A stretch of DNA of 64,000 nt from Varroa destructor (lineage: Eukaryota > Arthropoda > Arachnida > Mesostigmata > Varroidae). Within the stretch, counting starts at the first letter, position 1. Each line of letters begins with the position of its first letter. The position numbers and the translations under genes were made by a program. Under the pieces are notes generated by a model that searched no databases, was not told where the DNA came from, and worked only from the letters and a program-made list of their open reading frames with translations. The stretch spans positions 44,068,233-44,132,232 of the forward strand of contig NW_019211455.1 in NCBI RefSeq assembly GCF_002443255.2, in the 5' to 3' direction. This document shows, one piece after another, positions 1-12,989 of this stretch.

Positions 1-3000
1 AACATTGTGTAACGCGTACTCGTTGACGATGTCTCTGCATCCAAAATGGGGCCGGGCCGATCGCGAAGACCAACTCGGTCATCGAAGAAAACTCACTCAA
101 GCTTTAATTCTATCAGCACTCAAAAATCTACCACACATTTGACCTACCACCGCCTATTACGTTACTTCCCAATTTCAATAATGAGGGACATATGTTTGCA
201 TAATAAAGTAAATGTCAAGCTTTTTATGAAGGGCACATTTGTTTCATTCGTTCGATGCCAGCTGGTGGCCGAGATGTCTACTACAAATATACATACAGTG
301 CGATGAACAGTGGTTCCTCAATATATTTCATAAAGTGTGGATTTCAGACAATTCAGCACCGATAGCCAACTTACGGATAACTTACAGATTACGCATTCGT
401 GGCAACGTTTTCCATTCATATCAGCGACAGGGACAACCAGCTAATTAGATTTGTATCGCCTTCCCCATCGGGTCCACTTAAATTCATGCGACGCTCGCCA
501 CTCGTGCTGGTCCACGCACTTGACTCCTGTGGTGGCTTGTCATCGCTCGCGTCCTTCAGACGTCCTGTGAGTGGAACACCGAATCGGTGAGGTGGCGGTA
601 AAATCCAATTAAGCAATTTGTTGATTCTCTCACATATGCAACTCGAACGCGTGGGCAGACACTCTGATCATGACAACAGCGACCAATAACAATATTCGGA
701 GTAATTTTAGACCCTTATTTTTATTTAGGCTTTGTGCGTAAATTATCATCTGTGTGCGCGTCTGCACAAAAAGAACATGGAACATAGTTGAATAGCGGCA
801 TACAGTTTACAAATGTCTGCTGAATAATAGTGTTACTGTAAACATACCATAAACCGAAGTAACACGGAAGATATTAAGTACGTCTGTCAAGCTTCTAAAT
901 CTTCCTTCGCTATATATTCTCCGCATCGAACAGCCGTAATACACACGAGTATGACGAAGTAAACTTTTTGAGCTTTCTATTAGGAACGGCGTGAAGCATA
1001 GCAGAAAGCGATTTCTTGATGATCCCCACCAAAATCATCCGTGATATCCTTTACAAACAGTAGTCCTCGAAACTATTCGAAAGAAAGCTACCCCTCTTAC
1101 CTAAAATTCAACGTATAGATATAATACTGTAGATATAATTCGGCCATATCGAGAACTCCTTGTTACTCGAGCGACAGTAAACGCTCACAATATGGTCTCG
1201 TGCGACCCACCTGTGCAGGGCTAGATATTGCGTACGTTGATTTGTCTTCATTAAAATACGCGAAGTCTTGTACCAGCTCTCCAAACCGGTCGGGAAGGCG
1301 GGACGTTCGAAAATACAGTCGAAGTCACACCTAACTTCTAACTTTTATTGTATTGTGTTTTTATCACTTGTCGTGTGGTAAGATTAGTGTTTTCTGTAGT
1401 GTACAAGCTTTGGTTTTGCGGCGAGCAAATGATCTTATACAATTACTGCCGAGATGAACAGTTGGTTAGAGGAATCGGAAAAAGGTTCGAGATCCTGTAT
1501 TGGTTTGATGAGCTAATTTCAGGCTCACTTTACCTAAATTACTAGAAGACCAATACACTTTTTCCTTCTTTTTTTAATAGCCTTCTGTTGCTAAATCGTC
1601 AATATCCTAACTAAATAAATGTTTCGAATTCTACGTCCGGTATTATCGTCCTCATGTATTGCTTTAACCGATTTACAGCTTTTTCTAGCATAAAATAAAC
1701 CTAGTGTTTGTCGTCATCTGATTCCAAACCCGGTTTTTGTTCAGAGCGCCTGGACTTCCGAACTGCCAGATGGCGCATGATGAAATTGATGATACTAACC
1801 AGTTGATAACTGACAGGTCCGATAGTTCCGTTGACGCCTAGAAAAAAATGTTTGGGACACGCACCGCATCGCATAGCGGAACACGTTACAAAAAACACCT
1901 GTTCAAGTACGCCTTCCCTGTAAATGTCAGCTTTGAATATAATTAATGGCTAGTCAACAATAGCTCTAACAACACGAAATTCTGGGTTGCGGATAAGCCT
2001 TCAATAGACTGTTTATTCAACGCATGTACGAATGAATTTTCACAAATGACAGTCACTTCGATTAAGGGGCCGCTATAATTGTATAGTTGTTTTCAAGCAT
2101 ATAGTTCCGAAAAGTTTAGATTTTTTCTATGTTGATTTCCCTTCCAATTGATCCGCTATCTGCTTAAATCTGAGTAACGTTTTCTGATGCCTCTGTTTCG
2201 TGGCTCCGCTTGTTCGAGAGGGCACACCACGTCCCGTGGTATAGGCTAGCTTCAGGAAGCGGCACACTTAACCGTTGGGCCGAAAGAAAAAGCTCTTGTT
2301 TATTGATGTACTGAGATGCATTCATAACACCGGTCAATAGTAGCTGACCTGGTCGAAATGCGAACAATTTCGTATCGTTTAATCTATTGTTCCTTGAATT
2401 GTAGTTTTTCCAGTTGTTAAGTGGATCAAACGGGTTGTCCATCTTTGAACGGAGCTTTATCTCCGAAATAACAGCTTTACAAAAATAGTAAAAAGACAAA
2501 CATTATCACCCTCATGATCTACGATGACCTGTTGCCTTACAACTGGTCGATATTGTATATGGTTTGACAGCGAAACACTTGCGCGTTACTCTCCGGCATG
2601 CTTTGTTGGGCACCATATGGTCTACCATCTTTAGCAGCGTTTCTATTTCCCTAATCCCAAACTAATTAAAGAACGGTCCCAGTTCATTTTAGTCTATTAT
2701 CTCTCGAATATCGTTTGTGGCCAGAGAGAAACGAAGAAAAGCTATAAAATTGCAATTGCTGTTTTACCATCTGTCTCGTTCCTTTCTTACCCTTGCCATA
2801 ACCTTTATTTTTATCGTCTTGGCGGACTAAAGTCAACTGATTCTCAAAGATAGCTGGGAACGAGCAGACGTTTTACCTGACAATAACGTTAACAAATAAC
2901 TACGATAGATATTAACGAGACAAGAAGGCACGCTACTTCCGAGAAATCGTATAGTCTTCTATAACGTAGCAACAAGCGTGCAGGACGTTCATTGGGGCAT

Positions 3001-3371
3001 AAAAAACAAATGAAGATTCGTGTCAAAGTCGCTTTGCAATGAACACGTGACGACACTGTGCACATGTACATCCTTCTCTGTGATGCGTCCACAATATTCG
3101 AAGGAATTACACCGCAATGCAACACTTTTTGCGACTTTAGGTCCCGAATTAGGTCGAGCCATATCGCAATTAAAATAGTCGATCATCGGGATAATGTTTT
3201 GGCTTCATGCCTCATACTCGTATGACAATCAGATGATAAAAACGTCATTAGATAACAGTGTTAGATTGTTCGTTGCAAACCGATTTGGCAGTAAGTAGGT
3301 GTCAAGGCATAAGTTGATCGTTCTCAAATCGTAATATCGAAGTAAGGCATAGAGCTTCTTCCTTAGACTCG
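1..3371. other. non-coding stretch, no gene recognised
   Basis: The open frames here are short, and many begin at non-ATG codons. None carries a motif I recognise or sits between convincing splice sites. A weak tRNA-like string lies near 1456-1500: CAGTTGGTTAGAG resembles a D-arm and is followed by GGTTCGAGATCC, which is a box B with one extra base. It has no acceptor stem and I do not call it a gene. The stretch is best read as intergenic or intronic DNA. Confidence 0.6.
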
Positions 3372-3386
3372 TTTTTTTTTTTTTTT
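3372..3386. repeat. T15 homopolymer
   Basis: Fifteen consecutive T residues, flanked by CTCG and CGCG. On the reverse strand this would be an A15 tail-like tract, but no target-site duplication or retroposon body is evident beside it. Confidence 0.9.
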
Positions 3387-3683
3387 CGCGAGATTTTATG
3401 AAATCCGACGTTTCATCTCAGTGTCGTCCAGAGTGCGTATATAATAAATACAGTTGCAGGTTCATTGGAAAATATCTGTTCTTCGATAGTTTCGTGTTTC
3501 CCGCTGTGCCGAATTGCTATAAACGGGGTGGTACGAGGTCAGTTCCCAATAGCAAATTCTGGTAAACGAATTAAACGCAGTGGTAATGCGGAAACTCGAC
3601 TCATTGATTAACAAGTCCTCATTCCGCTAAAAACATACGAACATTAGTTAATTATCCTTTCTCTTTGGTGTTTCTCCACAACG

Positions 3684-3697
3684 TATATATATATATA
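3684..3697. repeat. short (TA)7 microsatellite
   Basis: Seven TA units, followed by an imperfect CA/TA-rich tail that runs to about 3715. Confidence 0.85.
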
Positions 3698-3819
3698 CAC
3701 ACGTACATACATATAGCTCTGGGGTGCCCTATTCTATCATTTGATTAAATCACTCTTTTAACGGGACTGGTGTGAATTCCTGGTGTGTGCCGGAACGAAT
3801 ACTACGGGAGAAGACATTG

Positions 3820-4143
3820 ATGAAGATCGCAAATTTTATTTACAACAAGGTAGTGGTGCACCTACACGCTAATCATCGTAGGAGCCGCACCTTAATGCAA
3901 AGACTGAATGAAACTTATGCGGATAAATATCGTCTAAATAAATGGGCGGTACGGGGAGGTGCGCTCGAACGTATCAATAAGCAGCTTCCACGCGGCACGA
4001 TTCGACCCAATCGATACAACGTTTCACTAAGTGTTAAAAATGAAAGGGGGGTGTTTTGTGTGCGATGTGGACGAATAATCCATTTCTACCCAGCCAATGA
4101 CATGTTTCTATGCACGCATAACCGTAGCGAAACATCTAAATAG
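3820..4143 (+). CDS. open frame of 107 codons, unknown product
   Basis: An ATG-initiated frame of 107 residues ending in TAG. The frame is also open for 16 codons upstream of the ATG. The product would be basic and rich in Arg, Asn and Lys. Near the C-terminus it has a CxxC pair (FCVRCGR) followed about 16 residues later by another Cys and a His, which loosely resembles half of a zinc site but matches no finger class I can name. An AATAAA lies at 4290-4295, about 150 bases after the stop, which would suit a 3' end. The ATG context is poor (T at -3) and no splice acceptor is obvious. A frame this long is expected by chance a few times in a window this size, so it may be spurious. Confidence 0.18.
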   Translation: MKIANFIYNKVVVHLHANHRRSRTLMQRLNETYADKYRLNKWAVRGGALERINKQLPRGTIRPNRYNVSLSVKNERGVFCVRCGRIIHFYPANDMFLCTHNRSETSK

Positions 4144-4289
4144 AGCATGTAATTAATGGCAAAGTCTATTATAGAAAGCTAGCAACATGAAAACATGTTT
4201 GCAAAAAAAATAGCCGACCGCTATTGACCTAAACTAACAGGAGAAAGTGTATGTAAATTCGTTTGCACCTGGATTAACAACTACGTTTA

Positions 4290-4295
4290 AATAAA
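4290..4295 (+). promoter_or_regulatory. possible poly(A) signal
   Basis: AATAAA about 150 bases downstream of the stop at 4141-4143. In AT-rich DNA this hexamer is common, so it only has meaning if the upstream frame is real. Confidence 0.2.
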
Positions 4296-4296
4296 A

Positions 4297-6090
4297 ATAA
4301 CAATTATAATCATTTAAACATCTATATAGGCTGGATACCAAGGGATGTCGGTTAAAAACATGCAAGTTAACGCGGTCCTTCACTCGCAAATAACAATAAG
4401 TTATTATTGTTACAGATATATCTATATGTAAGCCCTGCCATATAAAATTTTTCTAGGCTAAATGAAAACATCATTTCAGTCGATGTTGCCGACACCGTTA
4501 ATAACGCCACTGTCATATAGTTCTTGAAAAGGCTCTATCTTTTCGGCCAAAACGACTTGATAAGCCAGCGCGGATCAGTTTCGTAATGTTACGGTGGTGT
4601 TTAAGAAAAAAAACTCAGCTCACAGCGCCATATTTGTCACAGAGAAATGACCACGTTGTATCTACGTAGACCGAGTTGCTGAGATCGGTGTGATTACTCG
4701 AAAAGTCGACGACGCAAACAAGACGCGCCCGCGCTTTAGCGACCGAATGTCAGAAGACTACAAAGCAGTACAGGCACCAAGCGTCAATCCGACTTTAAAA
4801 TCTTTTTAATGCTAATGAATCACTTTAATTAATCGTTAAAGGAAGGAAACGGATGCGCCAAGTGGGTCAACTAAGCAGAGAGGCAGCCCTGCTAGACCCA
4901 GCGAAAGTGTGCGGAAGTACACAAATGACCATTATGAACAGTTACAGTTTAATCAGTACGTGATGAGGCTCCTCGGAGCTCCAATCAGCGATTTTGAGTT
5001 AGGCAACGTACGAAACATGACCGGCTTGCGGTTAGTCATAAATGCTTTATTTGTTTGTGCTGGTACACTAACTAGGTTGTACTAAAGCTTTCCATTTTCA
5101 TAGATTGACTCGTTGAACCTGAATGTTACACAGCTTAGTTTTTAATGCGATAACGTGAGTTACTTGCTGGATCAAGTCTTTTAATTTCTATATTTTACTT
5201 CTATTTTGAAGCTGCTAGCAGATTGCTACATTTATGAAGCGTATCCACGATATTTCGGCAATCTATCAGCGACTGTTTTTCCAACTGAACGAGATTCTTC
5301 ATTATTTCTTCAGTAGCATTCCTAATTCGTTTTGACCTACTTGTATAATATTCGGGAGTATCCCCTAAAATTCGATAGGCTCGTGCAACTTCACGAAGTC
5401 AATCCTTCATTACCTATTTTTTCTCATTCTGAAGTTGACGAATATTCCTTTTTAGCAACTCTTTGCCGTTTATCGTTATGACAAATCCCCGATCAACAAC
5501 TCGCGCGCCACCCTGTGCTCACATAAGTTCACTCATTTTATTCACCTTGTGCTATTAGTTCTATTACCTTCGAGCCATTTGTGCTACAGATGTCGACGTA
5601 GTCACGATTACTGTTACTCTTCACGCCAGGACTTTTGATGCGGCTACTGACGCTCAGTGTCTTCACTTGGTTACGCACCAGAGGCTTTGTTTCAGATACT
5701 TTAGCCCTCAACATTGGCAGCGTGCAGCACTATAGACAAAGAAGCCTATCTCATACATATTCATAATATGCCCTTCTCGTCGTATCGTGGAAAAGCTTCT
5801 CTTTTCCTGCAAAATAGGTCCCGCCAATCCCTAGCCGTCTCGCCGTCCGCACTGCATCAACAGGAACAACAGCCACAGCTCTTCCGCCGGCTACTATAAT
5901 GGATATGTTGTATACGTATTTTCCCCGCTCCCTTCTTTTTAACACACTATCATGCTATACTAGCACGGTATACTGTACAGGTTGGGCCGCTTCTACTTAT
6001 TCCACAACGGATTTACATAGATTCGCTGTGGAAGTAAGCACCCAGCCCGGTATCGAGGTTTTCCCTTAGCCCTGGGCTTTGCCTCACGAG
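4297..6090. other. non-coding stretch, nothing recognised
   Basis: AT-rich sequence with no frame above about 65 codons that looks coding, no long repeat and no RNA gene that I can identify. Confidence 0.6.
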
Positions 6091-6099
6091 GTTACTTAC

Positions 6100-6445
6100 C
6101 AGATCTGCTCTTCTTGCGCAGTTCCTCGTATGTACTTGAGTGGGTTGGCTTGCTGGTTCGGCTTTACATAGAGCAATTCGTTTTTGTAGGCAGACTGCGA
6201 GAGACATACACATGGTACATCACTCCTCCTTACGGAAAAAAGGTGAAGAATAGAAGCGTCATAGGTCCTCCCCATGTCGCTACAATCAATATAGCTCCGT
6301 GGTAGAGTGGTTAACGTTAGGGACGCGCGATTTCCTCTATACAATGGTACAAAAACAGCACCACGACTTCTATCGAAGGTAGAGTACACGAAAGATGAAA
6401 AGGAACTTAATTTTGCTCTTATGGCAGTGTTACTCATCTGGCTAG
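6100..6445 (-). CDS. candidate internal exon, reverse strand
   Basis: Read on the reverse strand, a pyrimidine-rich tract ending CTTCCTTGTAG forms a good 3' splice site just before 6445. The sequence then stays open in one frame for 346 bases to a strong donor, CTG|GTAAGT, at 6094-6099. It lies inside a reverse-strand frame of 145 codons, and that frame's stop codon is the TAA of the donor itself. The encoded segment is rich in Ser, Arg and Thr and has no domain I recognise. Against coding, the plus strand of the same bases contains a tRNA-like string at 6294-6332. A chance frame with chance splice sites remains possible. Confidence 0.2.
6294..6332 (+). repeat. tRNA-like 5' half (pol III box A), possible SINE relic
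   Basis: The string begins GCTCCGTGGTAGAGTGGTTA, continues ACGTT, and has ACGCG further on. From known tRNA-Val genes I recall a 5' half built as TCCGTGGTnnAGTGGTTA followed by ACGTT and, after the anticodon loop, ACGCG; the two align well over about 40 bases. Box A would be TGGTAGAGTGG at 6300-6310. No box B (GGTTCGANTCC) follows at the expected distance and the acceptor stem does not close, so this is not a functional tRNA. It is better read as an eroded tRNA pseudogene or the head of a tRNA-derived SINE. Confidence 0.35.
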
Positions 6446-8106
6446 CTACAAGGAAGACAGGTAAAATACGAAAGCGGTCGCGCCGACTGGTGCCAGCTAC
6501 CGAAGGACTCTGTCTTTTCGCATCTTTGCCCACAACGAGGCATCAACTGTAGAGAAGTGGTGGCACCACAAGCCTTCGTAAACTATGCGTGCTAAACACC
6601 ATGTGAAAAAGATGTCAGCAACAAGAAGAAAAAAGAGACAACGTCATGGACAGCACTCGAGCATTCGTATGCCGTAGCGCAACGACCATACACACCTATG
6701 CAAAGCAACCATGCTACTGCGGTCGATGCAGTAGTCGTAGCTCTGGCTTTCAGAACTTTACTGCGAACTTTATAGTTTAACCAGTTCAGCATTATCCAGC
6801 GTAATGACCTCACAAATCTACTAGCCATTTATATGAGCTTTACTTCGAAGTAACAGTCACGAATCAAAATCAAACGTACAGCATTCAGGGTTCAATGAAT
6901 GGGAATTTCACAATACCGAGCAAATACCCTAAAAGCGAAGCTTGGCCTGTGCAATGCATTGTTGTTTAATTTATTTGGCCGAGAAAGGACGAAATCTTTT
7001 TTACCATCATCAGCTAATGATGACAAGTTCAAGCCCTGAGAGAATTGAGTTAGGTTGCGGCGAACGACCCAGAGATGACGCACGAGGTGTACATATTAGT
7101 GCCGAATGCAGCTCTCACTAGTCCGGTCAGTACTATTAAATATATATCATTCTGTGTTCTGACTTTAATACTGCCGCTAAGCGTTATTTCGGACAACCTC
7201 TTCGAACAGCACAAAACAAACGGCACCTTGACAGGCGCTTCGTTTCGACCAGCAGCACTTCGTAACTGTTCCTAGGTTTCATAGGACCAAACTCGCTACG
7301 ACTGCACCACCTCGGGAACACTGTTCTTTTGCTATAATTGGTGTTTTTACTGTGCGAGGCTTTTCCGTTGCGGCTTTGCAATAGTTGAAGTTTGCTTGGC
7401 GAGAAGACCAGGTCTGCTGGCGTGCTCCACGGCAGCGACAAGACACATATGGTCTTCGCGTTAAATAAAACCTAGGCATAAGCAAGATTTCGGGAGCTAA
7501 TGATTGTCCATGAGCCTTCCATTTTCAGGTGTAGCTCGTCCTGGCATTGCTATACGAAACCTGCATTCGATTAGCATTATTAAGTGTTTGCTGAATGTGT
7601 CGGAGGTATCTAGACAGGTGCAAGTTAGTGACACAAGCTTATCGCGGTAGACAGACTAGCTGAAAGAGATGAGTTAGTGGGAACGAAGGGTTGCAAAAGG
7701 CTGTGTTAAGCCATTTAGATAATCATGTCGGGTTCCCCTTCGTATACGCTAAAGATGGCTGTGTCTGTTAAAAGCTGAAAGAACTGGTTGTGTTGCTTCC
7801 TTAAGAAGTATCCAGAATGGCGGCTGTCTATCGCGAAACTGAACAATACCTATTGCAAAGTAATCGCACCTTTTATTGAGACTTATATGTGTCCTGCAAT
7901 TCGTCTAGCTGGGTGCGCTATCTGCAATTGTGTAAAGGCTCTATTGGTGAAGGTCACTACACAGGGTAAAAATCTTTCCTGTCGGAAAGAAATAGAAGTT
8001 GTTCAGAGATTTACCTAACGGTAGAGGAAGAGGCATGCTTAATGTAAACGGACAAAAATGAAAGACGACAGGCAATGAAGCAGGCTTCAAGGTGGAAGCA
8101 ACCCTA

Positions 8107-8118
8107 TAGATAGATAGA
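8107..8118. repeat. (TAGA)3 microsatellite
   Basis: Three perfect tetranucleotide units, directly visible. Confidence 0.8.
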
Positions 8119-9755
8119 TGAGGGCATTTCCACAATGAAATGCGGCATGTGTATACGTAATAAAAGTATATCAGCAGAAATCACCTAGATATCTAGTTAA
8201 ACAAATGGCTCAAGGTGAAATTTCAATAAAGTATCACACTGGTCATTATATTTTTATGGTACCTTTTTTGTTTACGCTAATTGTATAGTATCGAGGTGTA
8301 GTACGCTCGAAGTATATAACTGCTTTGCGTTAAGGGCAATTGTTTCGCTAGACGCATAACAAAAACGAGTCAACGAGAAACAAGAAATAGTGCAGAGAAG
8401 CGAATTGCAGAGGCTGTCTGCTATCGTTAAACACCACGCTAAATTTCGAATCAGTAACGCTGTAGGCTCATGAAACGTTTTTGTCTCTATTCGTTGATAT
8501 TCTACGACGATATTTTCATACTGTGATTCTTATTTTGTGGATACACCTCATATCTATTGATATTTTCATCCGTGCTAGGTTTACGATCCGCTTATATCAA
8601 AGTAACTATTGTACCCATCCGCATGTTGACGTTAAAATAATTTAAGCAATTGCGCAATATATAAATTCAGCGAGGATTTCGACTAAGTTTTAATATTTTG
8701 TGCCTATACATGCATGATTGTATACGTCGAGGAGCAGTTTGGGAGGTTTAATTGTCTGCAAGCAGTGAATGAGACCCTTAAATCACTAGTTCGTCAGCAA
8801 CCTCTCGTTTTGACGGCTCCCTGAGGAGCTATTGCGCAATGGTACAGCCCCGATATGCCACCGGGAGCCTAGACACTGGCGAGTTATGCGGGCTCATTCC
8901 TGTAATTAATTGGGGTATCACTTTACCCAGCAGTTGGGGCTTGTACTTGTGTTCGCATAGTTGAGTTCGATTCTCTGAGAACGGTACAGCATTTTTATCT
9001 GCGCTTGTGGACACCGTGGATCGTATACGTTTTGTTGTGGATCACACCGATGGTCGACCATCGTACCTCTCTCACTAAAAAAGGTGTTACAGCTATTACT
9101 AATAGAGCCATTGTGGGTCCCACGTATGTGCCATTTTGTAACAGTAAATCAACAACGATCTCCGCGTTTTCGGGATTCTCACTTCTGTTAACCTAGGTCT
9201 TGCCCTATGGACAAACGTAATGAAATAGAATGTCCGCGACTAATTACGAATTTCGGCTTCTGTCGCTGTTGGCAGACACCTGAAATTCTCACTCCTTCTC
9301 TTACTGAATGCGCCACTCACTATAATCACATGACAGCCACAGTGGTATCCCAGTGAATCAGCTCAGTTCTACCGATCTGAAACAGCTTCAGACCTCTAAC
9401 CCAATGGCCGGAGTTCACGTTTTCAGAAGCACCACGCCTAAATCGTTATTCCTATGGAGGATCTAACCCTTAATTCGTTTTCGTCTATGTTTTATTACTC
9501 GCACTCTCCCTCTATAGCTATATCTGTAGAGTTGAGTGTATTTGTTTTACCAGACGTCACTCTGTAGCTCTGAGTGTGAGGGATGTGCACAACTTAATTA
9601 CAGTTAAAGTCGGGCGGTCACGTTCAAATGCGGCGCGGTCGGTCGGTGCGTGCCGCTGCTGGACGGGTCCAAACTGAACTACTGAACTGATGCACACATC
9701 AGTCTTGCTCGATATGACTAGTACGAGCGTCATGACTAGGACTGCTTAAGTCAGC

Positions 9756-9770
9756 ATGATGATGATGATG
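9756..9770. repeat. (ATG)5 microsatellite
   Basis: Five ATG triplets in a row, followed by ACGAGG. No long frame uses the triplets as coding sequence. Confidence 0.8.
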
Positions 9771-10715
9771 ACGAGGAACTCGTCCCTGCATGACGAAATG
9801 CTGCCCCCTGCAACATGGCCAGAGGGCTTTGGTGCATTCATAGGCACTCCACTATACTTACGAATGTAGAGAATGTGTTGCTAGAGATGCAAAAATTGGA
9901 GATATGCCTTTGACCAACGGCGAAGGGATCGGTAGGCTAAGGGATGAAGCTAGCAATGCGCCCTGCGGAATACGGGTGAAGACCATATCACGGGCGCTAC
10001 GTGACTCACAACGTGCTTTGGTCAGTCGGATAGAGTTTAGTCGGCTGAAACAGGACGGAGTGGTTCGGCGAGTGAGAATTTATTCGAATAACGGCGACAG
10101 ATAGCGGAGTAATGAGAAAAAAAGAGCGATGATCAATATAGAGTGGTTTAGTTTTACTTAGAGCGAGCTAGGGTAAAGTTAAGTAGAGGCAACTTATTCA
10201 CAGGCTTTTACTTTAGGGATAGTCTGTAATCGTTGACTGGTAAAATGTAGACTTTCGGTGGGGGCAACGAAGAGAATGGCTATGAGTGTTGAATATACTG
10301 ATGATTCTACAAAGTATACGTGGCTTGTTGATCGGAACGAATGGAGGGCGAGAGGAGGTACACCGTTGAACCGATGTGAAAGATTCGTGAGGAGTTACAG
10401 CGTCGTAAGGCCCTATAGTTGTTAAAGCAGCATCTCGTTCCAGCTTGCGCTTCATGGAAAGATGAATATAGGATACGATTACATGTATGAATCGCACAAG
10501 TGTGTATGAACTTAATAATCTAATATCACATGCATTTATAGAAAGGGCGGGTCGAAAAGGGTATGGCTTATGAAACAAATTCAGTGTAGCATATGTTATA
10601 CATTTATTAAGAAAGTAGATGTACATGCATACGGCATGAAGCTACAGAAGGGAAAAATAAGATTTAGATACGCAAACCTAGGGCCACTGCGTACAAATCG
10701 GAGGGTTTAATAAAA

Positions 10716-10718
<3 letters not shown>

Positions 10719-10755
<37 letters not shown>

Positions 10756-10763
10756 GTATATAT
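10719..10763. repeat. long (TA)18 microsatellite
   Basis: Eighteen perfect TA units at 10719-10754, one CG interruption, then further TA units to about 10763. It is the longest dinucleotide tract in the window and can form a cruciform or melt easily. Confidence 0.95.
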
Positions 10764-11370
10764 GATTGTTTTTAGTCAGATCTGTGTCTCGTGTCTGTCG
10801 CAGCATCGTTCAGCGTTAGCCGTGAAAAGCCGCCGGTTACCTGTAAACTATGAATATATTTTATATTTTTGTTTAATTTTGTTACATTTTTTACAGTTAT
10901 ATTATGTGTGTGGGATAAAGTACGTTTTGTCATGCATCGGTGAGGGAAGTTGGCAGACATAAAATCGCGGTTCGCCACAACGGAAGTTCAGACTGTGGTA
11001 GAATACTCCCGTAGAGGGGTAACAAATGTAGCCCGACAATCTCATAATAAGAAGGGTCTACTTCGATTGTAAATCAACTCCTTTTTTGCTCATAGGAAAA
11101 TTAATCTTTTTCTCACTGGTATACCTCTACTATTTAACTGCGATACATTGTTGATTTCTTAGCATCATAATTTATGTATATTGTACGCTATAATTTAATG
11201 CCCGCTTTACCTTAGCCCATCCTGTTTCATGTCAGTAAAGGCCAGCTGTCTTGAGCTGTGGCACCGGCTAACCTAATTACATAATTCTATACTTTGACCT
11301 AATTTAGGACGTAGGTTCCCTTATGAGGAAAATAAAAGAATGCAAAACAAGTGCAAAGTGGCACAACCAC

Positions 11371-11402
11371 TAAAGGTCTGATCTCATAAAGGTCTGATAT
11401 CA
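11371..11402. repeat. 16-bp tandem duplication, one mismatch
   Basis: Two adjacent 16-base units beginning TAAAGGTCTGAT and differing at one base (CTCA versus ATCA at the end). This is typical of a slippage-generated minisatellite seed. Confidence 0.85.
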
Positions 11403-12952
11403 AACTTTCGAGTGACGGCATCAACTTTGAAACGAGCCTAGTTGCCTAACGATATGAACAAGAAACCACCACTCTATTCAGTATGAATAGGAAACCTTAC
11501 CTGAAACAAGTATATCTAACCGAAACGGTATATTCTAGTCAGATAAGTCAGCCTTTCTCTGACTACCTCGCATACGTATCATTGAAACGACTTAACCCCC
11601 GTATCCACACTTAATTTTTGCGAACGCTCGCCTTGTTATCGAAAAGCTGTTTGGGGCGGCTGCTGGTGGGGTGCGAACTTTTTTCCTATTGCTCATTGAC
11701 AAACCCAGAGGAAGGGTGTTATTCGGAAGACGTTCGCTTTCTGCTTTTCTATCTTTGTTAAATAAAATAAGGGGTCTTCAAGGGTAAGTCGCTAGACTGG
11801 GAGGTAGTCAAACCTGTGGGACGCCAGTAGCAGCATTAGAGAAATCAGCGCTAAAGGAGAGCCTGCAAGAGATGCAGCTTCAGTGATGGGGTTTGGCTTG
11901 TACTTAAAGTCCTATTGCGTTGAGTGTATCCCCACCTGAGAACACGTGTGCTTACCTCTATGAGATTAGCGACGTATATCTCTCGTGTGATGTGTTTTTT
12001 CTGAGAATTCTCTGCACGGAAGGATTAAGAGGAACCTGTACTGTCCTTACAATGATTAGGTAGCTAATCAGGAACACGCAGGGATTACTAAGGGGCAAAG
12101 GAGAAAGTCCTGCTTCGCACTGCTCCGTTTGGATTCCTTTTTGCTTGTCCTGCGTTCGCCCTTAAAAGAAAAAAAACTCATTCTGACCCGCCTCCCAAAC
12201 TTCCATAAGCGAGACTTCGTTCACTATCGTTATATCATCCACGACAGACAGTATTCCACCATTTTTGAGACGATACCTATAACAAAGGCTGATGACAATA
12301 TTCTATCAATCAGTTCACTTCAACCAGCTGCAAACGCGTACTCCTTAAAAAGACACCGCTTCATTAACCGTCCCGAGCCACCGTCACCCTCCTGGTGAAT
12401 GCGTCTTTTCGCGTTGCGTAGAAATGCGTGGTTCCTTGAACTATCTCGTTGTGACGCGAACCGTCGGTTATTTAGGTTTGGATCCTACGCCGTTTTGGCA
12501 TACTCACGGCATTCTCGTTACGATATAGCTTAGTCTAAACTAAGAAGTTCAATTTCCCAGGATGTCTCAACACGAGTAGAATGATATTTAGTTTCTCGAC
12601 GTATAACAGACATAGTCGATTGCGCTAGAACAAGACGTAGTGCGAATTTACGCCGAAAGGGGGCGTAGATAAGAGCTTGTCTGAGTAGTGTTGTTCACTA
12701 CCGTACGATGAGGCAAAACTGCCTCCGTCCTGCATAAAGCGTATTACAGAAATACGTTATATGCGAAAGTTAAAAGGACCTTATCTAAAGGCTCACGTGC
12801 GTCTAAATAGGTTGAGTGAGATAAGCGTATTATGGAAATTAGATTTTACGACGAAATATTTGACATTGAATTGACATGTCGCCAGGTGCTCAGAGGCATT
12901 GGAGCAGATTTGGCACTTTGTAGGACGCGTCACCTTCAAAAGGTGGTGAGGT

Positions 12953-12989
12953 ACTATAAAGTGTATATAGTGTATATACTATAAAGTGT
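12953..12989. repeat. AT-rich repeat around ACTATAAAGTGT
   Basis: ACTATAAAGTGT occurs at 12953-12964 and again at 12978-12989, separated by TA/GT-rich sequence that is partly self-complementary. Local repeat only; no function implied. Confidence 0.8.

Larger units (their letters stand above)
6446..10718. other. non-coding stretch with weak pol III-like boxes
   Basis: No coding frame I would defend. At 8832-8842 there is a box A-like TTGCGCAATGG, and at 8963-8975 a very good box B-like GAGTTCGATTCTC. They are about 120 bases apart, which is too far for a normal tRNA, and no cloverleaf can be folded by eye. The rest is unremarkable apart from the TAGA and ATG microsatellites listed separately. 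Confidence 0.5.

Noticed and set aside
1456..1500. D-arm-like CAGTTGGTTAGAG followed by GGTTCGAGATCC as a tRNA
   Set aside because: Box B has an inserted base, spacing is too short and no acceptor stem forms.
8832..8975. Box A-like TTGCGCAATGG and box B-like GAGTTCGATTCTC as a tRNA
   Set aside because: The boxes are about 120 bases apart and no acceptor, D or anticodon stem closes. It may be chance or a very old relic.
12129..12398. Frame containing ADDN as a reverse transcriptase
   Set aside because: The aromatic residue before ADD and the neighbouring conserved blocks are missing, and the frame is only 89 codons.
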